Shown here: piece after piece, positions 1 to 13,090 of the stretch
Layout: each line of letters starts with the position of its first letter
How positions within the stretch are numbered: position 1 is the stretch's first letter
Source: Apricaphanius iberus
Taxonomy: Eukaryota > Chordata > Actinopteri > Cyprinodontiformes > Aphaniidae
Direction of reading: 5' to 3'
Assembly (NCBI GenBank): GCA_028564705.1
Contig: JAPXFQ010002465.1
Location: 558,001-622,000, forward strand
DNA: 64,000 nt
Position numbers and translations under genes: made by a program
The notes under the pieces: model-generated
The model's database searches: none
What the model saw: the letters and a program-made list of their open reading frames with translations, nothing else
What the model was told of the DNA's origin: nothing

Positions 1-1480
1 ACTGACAGCAAATACAAATCTATAGGTGTTCTTCTCCCACAGACACCGGACATGACTCAGACGGAGATGTTTTTGTTGCTGACAACAGAGACCTGCAAAT
101 GTCATTCAAAACACTGAAATTAAGCTTCAAGCTGGGAGTCAACGTAAAGATGAAGAGTTTTAGCTGGACTGAAAACTTTTATGGTTACTTTGTGAAAAGT
201 TTTTTTTTTTTATTACAGAAAAAAGTCCATCTATACTGCGATCCACTGTAGTTCATGACACACTGTCCACAGTCATCTAAATTTTATCTGACATTAAAGG
301 ACCAGTAATGACACTCATTGGCTTCGATGCTGTAACTGAGGCATTTAAAGATGATGTAGGGGAGACTAGAAGACATAAAAAGCTTATAAAAAAAACAACA
401 ATGTATTTTCCATGACATGTAGACTTGACGCGGGCTCTTTTTTGGGTCATGTGGTTCACATGAGTCCTACGGGATCCGTGTGAGTTAAGTCATTTATTAT
501 CAGGTTACTGGGACAAAACAGGAATGATAATCAACAGGAGTGGTCAAGAGTGGGAATAGTATGCGCAGCTGTGAGCCACTAAGCCGCCACGTTTGATGCA
601 ACATGGATGAAAATATTGTTGCTGCATGTAGTGAGTTTTTAGACACTTCCAGTGATTATTTTTCCAAAACAGATCTAGCTCCATCTTTGGGTGTTAGTTG
701 AGACTTTTAAGATGAGCGTGAAGCACACGTCTTTCTTACTCTTCACACTGAGCAGCATTGCTGCTTCTGCCTCTTCTCTCTCGTCGCAGAGAGTCGCAGT
801 GGTGCAGAGCAGACGTCCATTCAGAGCAGATTAACCCTACTGCTGCAGAATTGTAAAACAACAGTCATCTCGTCTCAGTCTAAATTGCACTTCCAAAGAA
901 CATGTCTCTTTCAAAAGACAATGGCGCCATCAGTGCCGGCATCAGAGAGCCTTTTGATCATAAAGTGTTTAGCCTGTGGTCAGGTGTTTTTGACAAAAGA
1001 TTACACAATGGTTTAAAAATGGGATAAAAGGGGTTGTTTTGTTGGTTACCACGCCGTCAACGTGTAGATTTGCATTTAAAGCATGAGAAGGAAGAGTCTG
1101 TGATAAACAAACAAAATAGCTTGGACCTAACTAGTTTTTTTATCCAAACTGAAGTCCCGCTCCTCCAGTGTTTTTATGAGCCGCTCCAAAAGGTGGCTGT
1201 CTGTCACAGTCCCCGTGAAATGTCTTCAGCAATAAAGGCCAGAAGCTCCCAGACCTCTGCATCACTCTAGTGTGCCATCTTAACTGATACATTTTACAAA
1301 TTCTAAATGAACTCCCCATTTTTACTTTCATTTTTCGTACTTATGCTAGTCAGAGCTCAGCACAAATTCCAAACATCATCATAACATCACCCTCTGTTGC
1401 GGCACGGTGTGGTCTTCATGCATTGTTTCCAGCGTTGTGGCAATATTGCAGTAATATTACTATCAAGGTTGCTTTCACAA

Positions 1481-1545
1481 CTAAATAATAAATAAAATAA
1501 TAAATAATAATAATTAATAATATATAAATAAATAAAATAAATTAA
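1481..1545. repeat. AT-rich simple repeat (AAT/AAAT type)
   Basis: The stretch consists almost entirely of interleaved aataa, taaat and aaata units. It is low-complexity DNA, and the apparent peptide of the minus frame across it is not a gene. Confidence 0.75.
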
Positions 1546-3403
1546 AGGTTTCTTGATAATGTTGACTTCTTGTCGGTTAACATTCCGTAAAATTGGCGAA
1601 ACATCATCAAGTTCTGTCTTAGAAGTTGACTTCATATGAATTTGGACCTTTAACATTGTGGCAATAGTCTTTTGTCATAATTGAAACTGTATCAATATCT
1701 GTGCTGTTGTCCACTGTAGCAGCCTCCCCAGAATAGTTTGGATTAAGTCCTGGCACTCCCTCATTTATTTACTTGTGGATAATCTGTCACCCCTGGGTAG
1801 TATTCAGCTATACAGTCACAGATAGACAGAAAGAAAGAAAGGAACTTACCTAAGGGAGAGAAGCAAGGCCGAAACTGAAGATGAAAACAGCTGGGAAAGG
1901 CAGCCATGCAGCGACCTTGAAAAGTGGGTCTGCATAAAGCATTAGAAAAGCCCTGGGAGACACTCAACCAATACATAAAGGACACCGTCTGCTCATCTTC
2001 TCTCCTCCTCATTCTCCTTCCTTCCTCTTCATCCCTTTCTCCAGACTACTCTCTTTTTATGACCCTCCTGAGGTTATCCTCTTCCTCTTCTACACGTCTG
2101 CTGTCTGTTTCTTCATTCACGCTTTTGTTCACATTTTCTTCTCTTTTTCTGTACCATCTCTTCCTAGTTCTTAGGAAAAAAAACTTCGGTATTTACTCTG
2201 GAAGTCTGAAAGTGCCGTCAGACGTTGGTAAACAGGTGAAAACTGACTGGGAGAGGTTTAACTCAGGGAATTTGGGAAAATAAGTTTTATTAAAATCAGT
2301 AAACTGTTCAGAAGCATTTTTATCACCACAGCACTGAGGATAATCCTGTTACACTTCTGTTTATTTGTAAATCTTATCTTTTTATCTAAGGATTCTAAAT
2401 CTGTACAATGCCTCAGAAAGATGTTTTAAAAATGTAATCATTAAGACACACTATAGCGCTTCACGCTGCCAATTTAGCAATCAATATCAGAAACTACTAA
2501 TCAAAAGTTTGATATGTCTGTTAGGCTGACCATGTGTCACTGTCCAGCTCATTGGAATATTTTTTCCAGTTGTTCGGCAGCCAACATCTGGATTTAAAGC
2601 TATCCTTCAAAAAGAAGAAAGAAAAATGGCCTGGCAGTTCGTGAGATGTAATCCAACTTTCAGTTTCATTACAGTATGTCAGAAAAGCTATAACTCCTCA
2701 TCTGGTGTCCTGATTGGAGTTGCTTTTAAGTTGTTGTGTAAAATCCAAGCAAACTCTTTGCATGCACGGCCCTGTGGATATGCTTAGAGGTGCTGCTGAG
2801 AGGAGAATTGATGAGTCCAGGTAACAGGCACACTTATTCCTGTGCTGGCATACCTATTTGAAAGAAAAGGGTGTCTTAATGTTGCAGATTTCTGCTCTGG
2901 CGCGATCTGTGCAGGCACTTTCTGAGAACAGTTTTTGGCAGCACTCGACAGCATTCCTTTCTTGGGCCAGTTGTGGGACTCCAGCAGCCTCCTCGACAGA
3001 CTCTCTCAGCCCCTTAGACAAACTTTAATTAACTTGTGTGTGTGAGTCTGAATCCTCCAGCTTAACCTTTGACACACTGTCTTACCTGAGCGCTGCCTCT
3101 ACAAGTGCCCCGCACTCACAGACAAAGGCGGCATAAAAACAAGATTAGCTGCTTGCCATTGTCTTTTCTGCTCATCTTATTGGAAAAGTCTTCACAGGTC
3201 AAAGCCCAAAAAGACATCCAACCAGCCACAATCAAGCACTCAAGTTTTTAGACTGGAGGCCAGGGGCCAAATGGTAGTATCGTTGTAGTTAGCAGTAGCT
3301 CAGAGATTTTGGACCTAACCTTGTGAAACCCTTCGTGGTGAATAGAAGAGGAATTATCCTGGGCAAATCCCTAGGTTAGAGTAGAGAGCTGTGTCGGTGT
3401 CCG

Positions 3404-3441
3404 TGTGTGTGTGGATGTGTGTGTGTGTGTGTGTGTGTGTG
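3404..3441. repeat. (TG)n microsatellite, interrupted
   Basis: A run of alternating GT dinucleotides, broken once by a GA substitution, is directly visible. It could be length-polymorphic. Confidence 0.85.
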
Positions 3442-3753
3442 AAAGCTCTGTCTGGCTCCACAGTGGCTGCCTGAAAGAGGTTTGGACACTTTTCTAATTG
3501 CTTGGACCTGACGCCGACCGTACACCCTTCTCTCCCTCACAAAACCATATCCGCTATATCAGCTTTGTGTGAGGTTTTTTATGTTCCTATGCCCATGTGT
3601 AAATGTGTGTGCGTGTCAGAGTGTGTGTTTGTGGTCAGGAAAGCTATAGAGAAGAGTCATAAACCCTAGAAAGAAAGTCTCTTTGTGAACTGTGCGTGGA
3701 TTTCCAAACTACTCCTGACCTCACTTAAGATCCGCTCAGCTGACCACAGTTTT

Positions 3754-3755
<2 letters not shown>

Positions 3756-3791
<36 letters not shown>
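3756..3791. repeat. (TG)n microsatellite, uninterrupted
   Basis: About 18 perfect TG units in a row. This second TG tract lies within 350 bp of the first. Confidence 0.9.
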
Positions 3792-3794
<3 letters not shown>

Positions 3795-5992
3795 AGAGAG
3801 AGCCTCTGATCAGAGGGAAGTGGCTTCAGGGGAAGCAGCTTTACAACTGACACTGACAAGTTGTTTGGCACTCGGAACCTTCCAGTCTCGCCATCGTCCT
3901 TGAAACTAGATCAACATGACACGATGTGTCTGCCTCTGTGCGTGTGCGAGTGCATCTTGTGTGATTTTTCATGTCTACTGGATCGCTTCCCATTTTTTCA
4001 ACCAGTATTTTCAGTCTTTGGTCTCTTTCGCTCGAGCTCAGCTCTCCTATTTTCTGTCATCGTCTTACACCAAAAATGTACAAAATCTCGAAATATACAT
4101 CTGAGGTCAGCTGTGTACGTTCTTGCCAATTACTACACGTAGTAGCATTTGCAGAGATTTTGTGTGTGTGTCTGTGTTTCCAGATGAGTGTGTGGGACAC
4201 CAGCCTCATAAAACAAGGCCAGTCTTTTCCAAGCACTTACGCATAATCCACACAATTAGCCACAAAGGCTGCAGAGCACTTTGATCAAGGAAGGGGCAAT
4301 GTGGAACTCCTCAAAGACACGCATTGCTCTCTTCGCTATCTCCCCTCCAGTTGCGCTTTAGCAAACTGATACTATGGACTTTGTCTGTTCAGAGGAAGAG
4401 GCTCAAAAATTAGAGCCTCTTTCTTTTCCCTCTTTTTATAGAGGGATAAAATATGACCCTCTAAATGTCTAGCAGTTGGAGGTTTGTGATTACAGAATGT
4501 AAGGACGTTTTGTTTATGGGTCGAGTTACCGTTGAGAGGCAATGGAGCACCACACTGAAATATTTGGGGCGAACTGAGAGGAGGAGAGATCGAAGAGATG
4601 AAAGGTCCGAAGATGAGGAAAGAGACGTGATGAGGACGATAGAGAACAGGGTGTCTTAGAAATGAAGCAGTAAAAGAGGAGATGTTTAAAGCAGGAATGC
4701 TTCTTCAGGAAGCGCCATCTTGACTTTCAGAGCTATGTTTCTACGGCGCTCCGTTGCTCTTAGATTTATGATTTAGGCTTAGCCTGACTTTGAGAAACAG
4801 TTTTTTTTATTATCTCTCTGTCATTACGTATTTTCATTAATTCTAGAGATAAAGATTCATAAGCTGCGGGAAAAGGCTTTATTTTAAATATTTGTATTTG
4901 ATTTAAGTCTGTATTGTTTTCTGAAAGGTTTATGGTGCCTTCGTTTCAAACTGAGCTGTTTAATAAAGTAAGACAGATTAAGATCCCTGTCCAAACCAAA
5001 ATGACTCTATTTATATTTCTGTCATAAAACCGCATTTCCTTCCTACAGGCTGAGTAAAATATAGAAGCTTTATTGAAAAGATGATTTAATGAACATGGGA
5101 AACATCCTCCTGGCAGGTACAAATTGATGGATAGTTGGTTGAAATATCTCACAGCAGATGGTAGGATTTCAAACTTCATAAACACTGGTTCAAAATAACT
5201 AAAACTCCACAAGCATAAAACACAGAATTTGAGAAATGACCAGCATCTGCCCTGTAGGCATACTCTAGTGGCTGTGTTCTGCTAGCACCTAGCAAGGCCT
5301 GTTTACTCAGCTCAGCTATAGATGACTAAGATGGATTTCCATTACAACAGAGTAACAGCTCCAATCGGTGGGGTCATCATATAGTTTGGCTGTCCTAGAC
5401 CCCCAAAAACAGCGCTATCTGTATGTGACACAAACATAACACAGTGAATTACGTGGACGTTATGAAGAACATTCCATGCTAACTATCGTCCCTAAAAACT
5501 CTAAGGGTCTTAGTTAACAATATATTGGGCCGTAATATTGCGTGAGAAATTCATAACAGGTGCATGGAGTAGTATTCAAATGAAACGTTAAGAAAAGTTA
5601 AGACATGCCTTTCAGAAGCGCTAAAAGTAGACCCTAAAATAGCTGACATTTTAATGTTTAGTAAATCACACTGTGCCTGGAATGCCAACTTATTTTCCTC
5701 TCGTCCTGCTAATAATTTGCATCTTCTTACAGAAAAGCCCATACTGCATATTCAGATTAGGGAGAATTGCAAAATGGATTGCATGCGTCTTGCATCATGT
5801 AAGTAAATCAGATACGGCGTGTTTTTGCGATGCTGTGCCGTTTGTGCTGGTTTAACAATCCATAAATCAGGCCCTAAATACACTCAGTTGATACTGTGAG
5901 GTTTTTTTACAAATGGCAGGTCTGATTATTATGAAGAGGTCACAAGTGTTGTCACAGTTACCTTGAAAAATTAATCTGATTGCTTATTACTA

Positions 5993-6640
5993 GAGGTGTA
6001 ACAGTACAAGTGTTCAGATTCAAAGTTTTCGGTATGCCCCTTTTGGTTCCGTACCCACGTGCACCAAAGGAATCCAGCTCTTATTCTACCTGAACACATA
6101 CAGAATGGTTATGTGTAGAATTCAGAGCGCAGTGCAACATTAAAAAGTTATACAAAAGGAAAACAGAAAGGACTCTCAGCCATCACTAGACTCTGCTGTT
6201 TGGTATAGTAATGGTTTCTCATGCAGCTACAGTAGAAAAAGAAAGATAGGCCGCACCAGCACTTTGTCAGTGAGCACATCTTCCATCAGGAATAAGGTCC
6301 TTAACACACTCTGCATCTAACTGAATGACTCACCTAAAATGATGTCAAGCTGATTGGAAACATCACTGATACTAGAGAAAAATCCACTGATGTCACAATG
6401 GCAGCCAGTAGGATCCAATCCGACCAAATGCCTTATTTTGGATAAAACACAAGTGGGAGGAATTCACATTGATGAGAATGGATTTCTAACTGCTTCCCAT
6501 GCCGTGTTTAGGTACAGCTGCGAAACTAGCACGTTCAAATAAAAAAATTCCAGAGTGATTTAAGCAGGTTTTATTCTCAAATATGGAAAAAGTATTTCAA
6601 TATTTCTAAATATTTACACTACTGGTTATATTGTTTTCTA
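5993..6640 (+). repeat. Family A repeat, truncated copy (hAT-like end)
   Basis: The copy begins with a GTGTAACAGTAC end, typical of a fish hAT-like family with TAGGGGTGTAAC termini. Its body aligns clearly by eye with 24040-24480: shared blocks include GAATGACTCACCT, GGAAACATCACTGATACT and GTGATTTAAGCA, in the same order and spacing. The matching far end present in the 24-25 kb copy was not found here, so I treat this copy as truncated. Assignment to the hAT superfamily is inference from the terminal motif only; no transposase remnant is recognisable. Confidence 0.55.
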
Positions 6641-6649
6641 CTCTGGCTA

Positions 6650-8515
6650 TGTATGCTTTAACATTTTTAATTATAAAAACATATCTAAACAAATCTCCCG
6701 TCCCTTATATGCTTTCACCTTTTTAAAGTTATAGAGCATAATATAAACAAATCCATTTCAGGAGTTCAAAGGAATGAATTTAGGAAAAAAAGTTTATTTG
6801 TTTAATTCAGTTCAAAGTAAACAAAAACAAAAGCAACAAAGCATTCTGTACTTTGCCCAATTGTAAATTTACCGCAGACTTCTTTTATTTGACATATTGG
6901 ATAAGATCTTTGTATATTGTTATAGTAAAATGTATTCATTTCTTTGAATTTATGAAGAATGGTCCTGTGCTTTCTGTCGTATTGGACATAAAAATCAAGA
7001 TGCATTCTTTCTTGAAGATTTGGAGAACATGCTAAATTCCTGGTACTTCTGCCTCTTTTTGGGTCTTTTTTTAATTCAGTTTAGAATTCGTTCCAACCAG
7101 GTGTGAAAATAATGGAGACAGGTAACAGACCATAAAACGAAATGTATTAATTGACATTGGTATTCCTGAAGTGGCTGCCTTTGTCTGAAACATCCAGTAT
7201 GTAACTGGGTTGTGATTAGGAGAATGTCATCTGAAAGCAGCCAGGCATCTATAAAACTCACAGCCGCGTTCTGATCAACAGTACACACACACGCGCACGC
7301 ATACACACAGATACACTTGTTCAGGGGAATGTGCAGACTTCACCACCCACCCACTCAGGCATGTGCTCCCACTTTCAGGAAAGCAGCTGAGCTCATACAC
7401 ACTAATATACACACCAACTCACACACACACTCTTCATGTAGCCTAGCCTTACCAGGGAATATGATGACTTAGTGATGACCCCACAACATCTCTCTTCTTT
7501 CACACTCCTCTTGTCTTTTTCTCAGCCCTCCTCCTTGGCCGTTCACATAACCCTACCAGACTCCAGAGGGGGAAGAAAGGGGGGATGAGAAAAGAGGAGA
7601 GGGGTGTTGCTAGATTATGATGGGAGGGATGAGAAATTACAAGGAATGAGTACGATGGGGCAAATTTTGGATGTGTGAGCGAGCAGCAATAGCCCAGGGT
7701 AAACACAAGCTAGCATGGGAACAGTTTCAGCAGTGTGCCATTACCTCTCCGCTGCACCCCCATGGTAAAGAAGCTGTTATGTTTGATAAGATATGAGCAT
7801 AGTTTAGGACAGTGGAAGCTATGGGCTATTTTTTTAGACTGTTGCTTGTATAGTAACATGCTTTAAAACCTGTTGCGGTGGAAATACAGACTGTTTACCT
7901 TGGAAGTCCTTCCCAGTCCAGATTCAGACGTTCATGTCTTTTAAATGTGATGCATCACTCTTTGTGTTGCTGGTCATGCTGCGACTCATAGGTTATTATG
8001 TTTAGATAATGTTTCAACCATTTTGTATGTTGTTGTATTAATAGAAAGGTTAATGGCTTTTCAGGCATGTCAGTCTGCGTTCCATTCAGAATCACAGGGC
8101 TCTGAAGCCCATCGCAGCTGTTAACGTGCAACGGGCGAGATTTACAGTGGACCAGTCATCAATCTAACATGTAGATGAATGATTCAGAAGGACTTGACAT
8201 ATGTTTGAATCATATCTGTCAGAACAAGAGAGATTAGAAAGAGGAAGAAGAATCTAATCTGAACACGGAACTCCTCACCATTCCAGCTACAATCCAAACT
8301 GGGAGATACCAGCCTTCAAAACAGCTGAACGGCTTCAGATTTGGGGTTTGTAAGAGGCTGAGCTGCCTTATCCTGCTGTTGCTTCCTATTGTTAACATAA
8401 ACCAAACCTTTAGCAAATGATGGCATATTGGCAGTTTGAGGAGGCAACCCATTGTTTGAGGTTGGAAGTATTAACTGGCACACGCTGCAATCCAGCTTTA
8501 GGGGTAAAGATGCGT
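6650..8515. other. Noncoding stretch, no features recognised
   Basis: No gene or element end is recognised. A short CA-rich imperfect tract occurs around 7284-7316. A purine-rich block (7560-7640) is low-complexity. Confidence 0.45.
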
Positions 8516-8520
8516 TATAT

Positions 8521-8720
8521 GGGGATGTTGCATGGTGTAGAGGTTAGTGCGGGCATCCCATATATGGTTGCCTCAGTCTTGGACACGGTTGTCCCCTGTG
8601 TTAGTCCCTTCCTGGTGGATCTTTCCCACATGTCTTCCCCCATTTTTCTCACCCATCAAATGTACTATGCACTTTCAAAAAAGGCAACTGTGGCCACAAA
8701 ACCTAAAAAAAGACTCATTA
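8521..8720 (+). mobile_element. tRNA-derived SINE, degenerate
   Basis: The head contains TGGTGTAGAGGTTAG, which fits an RNA polymerase III A box (TGGCNNAGTGG type). It is followed by a body with CCCCTGTGTTAGTCCC, TGGTGGATCTTTCCC and TTTCTCACCCATC, recalled as a common teleost tRNA-SINE body. It ends in an A-rich tail with AAAAAAGGC and CTAAAAAAAGACTC. The B box region is decayed. SINEs depend on LINE machinery for mobility, and this copy looks old. Open frames crossing it on either strand are shadows. Confidence 0.65.
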
Positions 8721-8819
8721 TATGAAGAGGTGGGTTCCACAATATGAGGTACCACTGGCAGTAAAATGATGACAAAGGCTGATATTTCCTCCACCATGCT
8801 TGACAGTTAGTACTAGTTA

Positions 8820-9440
8820 GTACATAGTACTTGTGACTCGCTCCTGAGAAAGAACTGTCTGACAACTTCTTCCTGTTCCACATGGAACTGAAATCCGCAA
8901 CCATTTGTGCGTAATCAAATAGTGGGATTGCTACCGAAGCTTCAGTAATAAGGTTTTGAATTTTTGCCTTGTTCAGATGATGGGGGTTCACATGTTACTC
9001 TGGAGGCTGAAGCTGTGCCTCACTGGAGACCAGAATTAAACGCCCCTTTAGCCAAATAAAGTAACAACTGAAGTGATCAGAAGTTGGAAAGAGCCAGTTC
9101 CTGACCCACAAGTTTTTGCTTCGGCTGGAGGAAATCCCTCAGCATGCTCTGGTGGTTGGCGTGACACCAAGCTCTTGGGAGCGATGTGCTCCAAAGCCTC
9201 AGGAACTCTTAAACGCACTGTCCGTTCCTGGTTAGAGGGATGCATTGAGTGGGATTCTTTTTTAGATTGATTTAGTTATCAGTACTCCGTGCCTAGACTT
9301 GAAATTGTCTGCACCAAGTGGTCAGGGGTATCACACTTAATCCAAATGATGGACAGCCTTCAGATTTCTACATCACCATTCTAAAAAGCCGGTCAAATAC
9401 AGAAAATATTTAATTAACCCACCGTCTGGTTGGTGCTGTC
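8820..9440 (-). repeat. Family B interspersed repeat, copy 1
   Basis: Read on the minus strand, this stretch shares blocks in the same order with 34190-34460, 37770-38125 and 56500-56900: a TTTCTGTATTTGACC block, an AAATCTGAAGG block followed by GTCCATCAT, a GACCACTTGGTGCAGA block, and a GCAATCCCACTATTTGATTACG block. The last block lies in an open minus frame (8665-8991). Its residues KIQN, AIPLFDY and FSS recur in the 56.8 kb copy. I do not recognise the family; an old retroelement or DNA transposon with coding capacity is possible. Confidence 0.5.
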
Positions 9441-9449
9441 TTCTTGGGT

Positions 9450-10925
9450 TTGAAAATGTCATCCTTATGAAATCCAAACACTTTTCTTGAAATTGTGTCC
9501 ATGTTCCTTATAATTGTCTCATTTAACTAATAAAAACTATCACTAGAAGTCATTTAGCCTTGAATCATGACCTACAATTATTTAAATCAATACATTCATA
9601 TTCTTTAAATTATTTTGAATATCGACATTTAACCCTAAAAATGTTCATAGCTCAAATAAACCACAAATTCCCATGACATTGATGCTCATGCTTGTGTGTT
9701 GGTTAAATGCAAATGTGATGCTAGCGCATGTAACACATACTTACTGTGTGTCTGTTTTTATGAAGTTCAGGCCTGATTTCATGGTCTGAAATGTGCTATC
9801 TGCTTCATCCTGAGCACAATGAACCTCATGTTAAGCTCAGATTTGCATGTTCAGACTATTGAGTCCAAATCCGTTTATTTTCTTATTTGGTGGTCTAACT
9901 TAAAATCTGTCCCACGCATAGCACTATGTACTTTCCCTAATATCTGCTCGTTAGATGATGTGATTAATGTACTATACATCAATTGCAGAGAGGGTGACAG
10001 ACAGAGACGGGTGACAGGGAGAGAGTACCACAGCCCTGGGAAAGGACAGATAAGGGAAGCAAGTAGCCGAACTCTGGGTCATTTGGCAGGGGGAGAGTCA
10101 AAGCTAGCTGGGCATAGCCATGAGAAAAAGTGGGAATCCCCCAGAGGACAGCAACATTGACCCATCAGGGAGAAACTGAGCAGGAGAGTTGCAAACGCTG
10201 CTGGGAACCGAGTCCCCAGCGTCCTGCCAGGATACTGCTTTTTCCTCGGGTCCCTTTTGGACACCAGCACTCTGTAGCTTTAATGCAGCTTCAGGTCAGG
10301 AGCTTCTGGGCAGCTTCCCACCGATTAGGTTCCCTTCATTCCTTAACTCTATCAGAAATCAAACTGAAGGAAAACAACAAGGATAGTTGGATGTTAAAAT
10401 TAGTCAGTGACTGAACTTTGACTGTCACTCTTCCCACGTTTCTCCATCATTCTTTCATCCATTTATCTGGATTGTCTTGAAAAATAAATGTCTCACTCAT
10501 ATCCATGCCAGTAGCATTCTACAGTGTATAGCAATAAAAAAACGTAGTTTTCTACCTACCTTTATAAAAACATTTTATTTCACTGCAAACATCTAGGTTG
10601 TAGGGTTTGCTGTCAGATTGTGCTATATTCTTCTTGCACATGTACACTGTGTGCTCAGTTATATGACAAGCTCCATCTTTGAGGAGAAAATTTTACTGCA
10701 GAACGTCCACAGTGTCTTCAGTCAGTCCAAAATGTTTAATATTCAACCAGAAAAAGGGAATTGTGAGTTTTTAACTTTCTTAGCAGAATATCTATTTATG
10801 TGGAGAATTATTATGCAACACAACAATGAAAATGTCCCTCTCCCAAGTGAGAATAGTGAACAACCTCTATGTTTACAGATGAACAGGAACTGCAATTTTA
10901 AGACGTGTCTCTGTTTTTACATACC
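9450..10925. other. Noncoding stretch, no features recognised
   Basis: No element end or gene recognised. Open frames at 9819-10160 and 10130-10414 have no recognisable motifs. Confidence 0.4.
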
Positions 10926-10931
10926 TTAAAC

Positions 10932-11128
10932 CAATGTTTCCCAACCCTGGTGCTCTAGGTAGTCAGGCCTGCATGTGTTAGATGTTCCCTTGCTTTAACA
11001 CGCCTCCTTCAGATGATTACAGTTCAGTGAAAGCCTTTTAAGTTGCCATCCACCATGGCTTATAAACCTCTAGGGCATCTTAAACATACAGGTCAGTGTG
11101 CATTGAGGAGCAGGGTTGAAAAACAAAA
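10932..11128. mobile_element. hAT-type MITE, palindromic, degenerate
   Basis: The left end CAATGTTTCCCAACCCTGG and the right end GGAGCAGGGTTGAAAAACA are imperfect inverted repeats of each other. The matching continues inward (GCATGTGTTAGATG versus GGGCATCTTAAACATAC). The same family of ends occurs in the better-preserved copy at 51697-51921, which has a perfect 8-bp target duplication. No intact duplication was found here. Non-autonomous and noncoding. Confidence 0.55.
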
Positions 11129-11499
11129 GTTGAGCAAACGTGGGGCGTCAACCAATCAGCGAATCTTTCTACTGACATCAGGAGGTCATGAAAATGAACC
11201 TCTGGGGTGTATCCACACACGTCACAAATGCGCCGATGACGACGGTATCTGGCTTTATTAATTAGATAAAGCCAACTCACTGTCTCAACATGATCAGCCA
11301 TGTTGTAAACAACTAGCAACAGAGATTGCCCGCCCGCGCTGACGTACTGACGTGACACGTCGACACAGACTGCAAAGTGCGCAAGCAGCACGGTTTTAAT
11401 TTGAAAGCATAAACTTCAGTCCATTAGAGCGATTTGACGCCTGGATGCGCTGACCGGTGTAAATGCAGCATTAAACAAATAATGAGGTTATTAATGGAC

Positions 11500-11615
11500 C
11501 ATAATAAGAAGCCAGGGAGGCGATTCTGTCATTTTATTCAGGTGTGCTGGACTAGGCACATATCTAAAAGCTGCAGGACACCGGCCCCTCATGGACTGCA
11601 GTTTTACTGTTCTGG
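11500..11615. mobile_element. Half-element of a related hAT-like MITE
   Basis: The blocks CAGGTGTGCTGGACTAGG, ATCTAAAAGCTGCAGGACA and CCGGCCCCTCATGGACTG resemble one terminal half of a teleost MITE whose ends read CAGTCC..GGGCCGG. No convincing opposite half is visible upstream, so this is a partial or rearranged copy. Recognition is from memory of the consensus style, not from a search. Confidence 0.4.
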
Positions 11616-11619
11616 TCTG

Positions 11620-12540
11620 TCAAACAAAGATCCCAATAAAATACATTGAAGTTTTTGTTTTTAATGTGAGAAAATGTGAAATAGTTTTGTTATGAATACT
11701 TAAGCAAGGAAGTGTTTGTAGCCGTACCTGTAGGTGGTGTGGTTTATATTATCTGTGTGTTTACTGTCTGAGCGTGAACTGTGGATGAACCTGGTCAAAG
11801 CCGCTTTTATGATGTGGACTATTTTCATTAAAAGGGCTCCCCCCACCATCGCTTGTAATTAAAAGACTGTGGGAGGCTGGTGGTACCACCTCATATACCA
11901 GACAAGACAGTACCTACACTGGGGGTTACCACAATGTTTACAGTCCCCCACAGTGACCGCACAAGTAGAGTTTCAGCTGAGGTGACTTCAGAAGATAGAT
12001 GTACATAAATCACTATTATGCAGTTCTTCTGTAAGTATTTCCCCATTAGAGTCTAATGTTTTTTTATTGGTTTAAGAAATACATGTCCTACATAATATGA
12101 ATACTCCTTGTAAATGCACAACACTAATTAGTCCCACTTTGATCTCGTGGCACTTTTTTGTTGCGGCCAAAACTGCCTGCTTTTGCATCATCTTTTGTGA
12201 AAAGTTGCAACAAAAGTTACACCCTGTATTCTGAGCATCTATGGACACAGTGAATGTTATTGTTTTAATCCAGTTAATTCAGTGCATGCGTACAACACTG
12301 GAGGAAAAAATGCACTACCATTGTATGTACAGTAAAATTGATTTGATTTGAAGCTTCCACACAAGCTATGCAAAGCGGTGCTGCTGCTGTTGAACAATTA
12401 GACTAACAAATTAAAACCTAAACCATGTTTGTGCAGATGATCGAAAAAGACACATCACAAAGCTAACTTTATGTAGCACAAAGCTTCCAAACCCTTTTCA
12501 AATAGCTAACAAGATAGGGGATGAAAACCCTCAGATATGA
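11620..12540. other. Noncoding stretch
   Basis: No gene seen. A possible LINE-tail-like motif (AAAATTGATTTGATTTG, 12333-12349) is too short to annotate. Confidence 0.4.
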
Positions 12541-12560
12541 CTGCTGCCAGTTCATTATGG

Positions 12561-12625
12561 GGATATCTACAAGTATTTGATCAACACGTCGTAATTTAAA
12601 CAGCAGAAGCAAAGAAGGCCTAAAA
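12561..12625 (+). repeat. Diverged local repeat, copy 1
   Basis: GATATCTACAAGTATTTGATC, then a TCGTAATTTAAACAGCAGAA block and AGCAAAGAAGGC, match the stretch at 13091-13155 at clearly more than chance level and with the same spacing. Either this is an old local duplication or both are copies of one interspersed family. Confidence 0.55.
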
Positions 12626-13090
12626 TCATTAGAAAAAACGTCCAGTGCTCGACTCGTCATACACATTTTATACCAATCGACCATCAACATGGCAGTTTGA
12701 CGAGTCACAACAAACGATTTACTATTCAGCTAGTTTAACCCCAGACAGGCAACTTTTTCTAATTTCACCAGATTACTTATATACCATAGACATATTAACA
12801 ACCCAACTAGAAAAACTCATTATGGAGTTATTACGGAGCAATGGCATGGCGAACTGACGGCTTACACTGTACAGGCTGCTTTAGCGCTCTGTGCAGAGAA
12901 CAGCTAGGTAATAAAATCACAGTTAGGTTGAGCGCAGCATCAAGCCTTTTACTATAAACAGGCTTTCATAAAGAAATGAAATAATAAACATAAAACTTAC
13001 AGGTAATCTGGCAACCTTTTTTACAACCAGTAAAATGTAAGAAAGCGAAGCTAGCTAAGAGCTAGCCCACAGAGCTAGGTTCCAGAGCCG

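Larger units (their letters stand above)
1..5990. other. Low-information noncoding stretch
   Basis: I see no gene, recognisable exon or mobile-element end here. Open frames are short, and several are low-complexity (a serine/leucine-rich one at 1924-2283). An A/T-only simple tract and two TG microsatellites lie inside and are listed separately. The texture is typical of a fish intron or intergenic spacer. Confidence 0.5.

Noticed and set aside
8665..8991. 108-codon minus-strand frame as a host gene
   Set aside because: It overlaps the SINE at one end and family B at the other, and part recurs at 56.8 kb, so it is repeat-derived.
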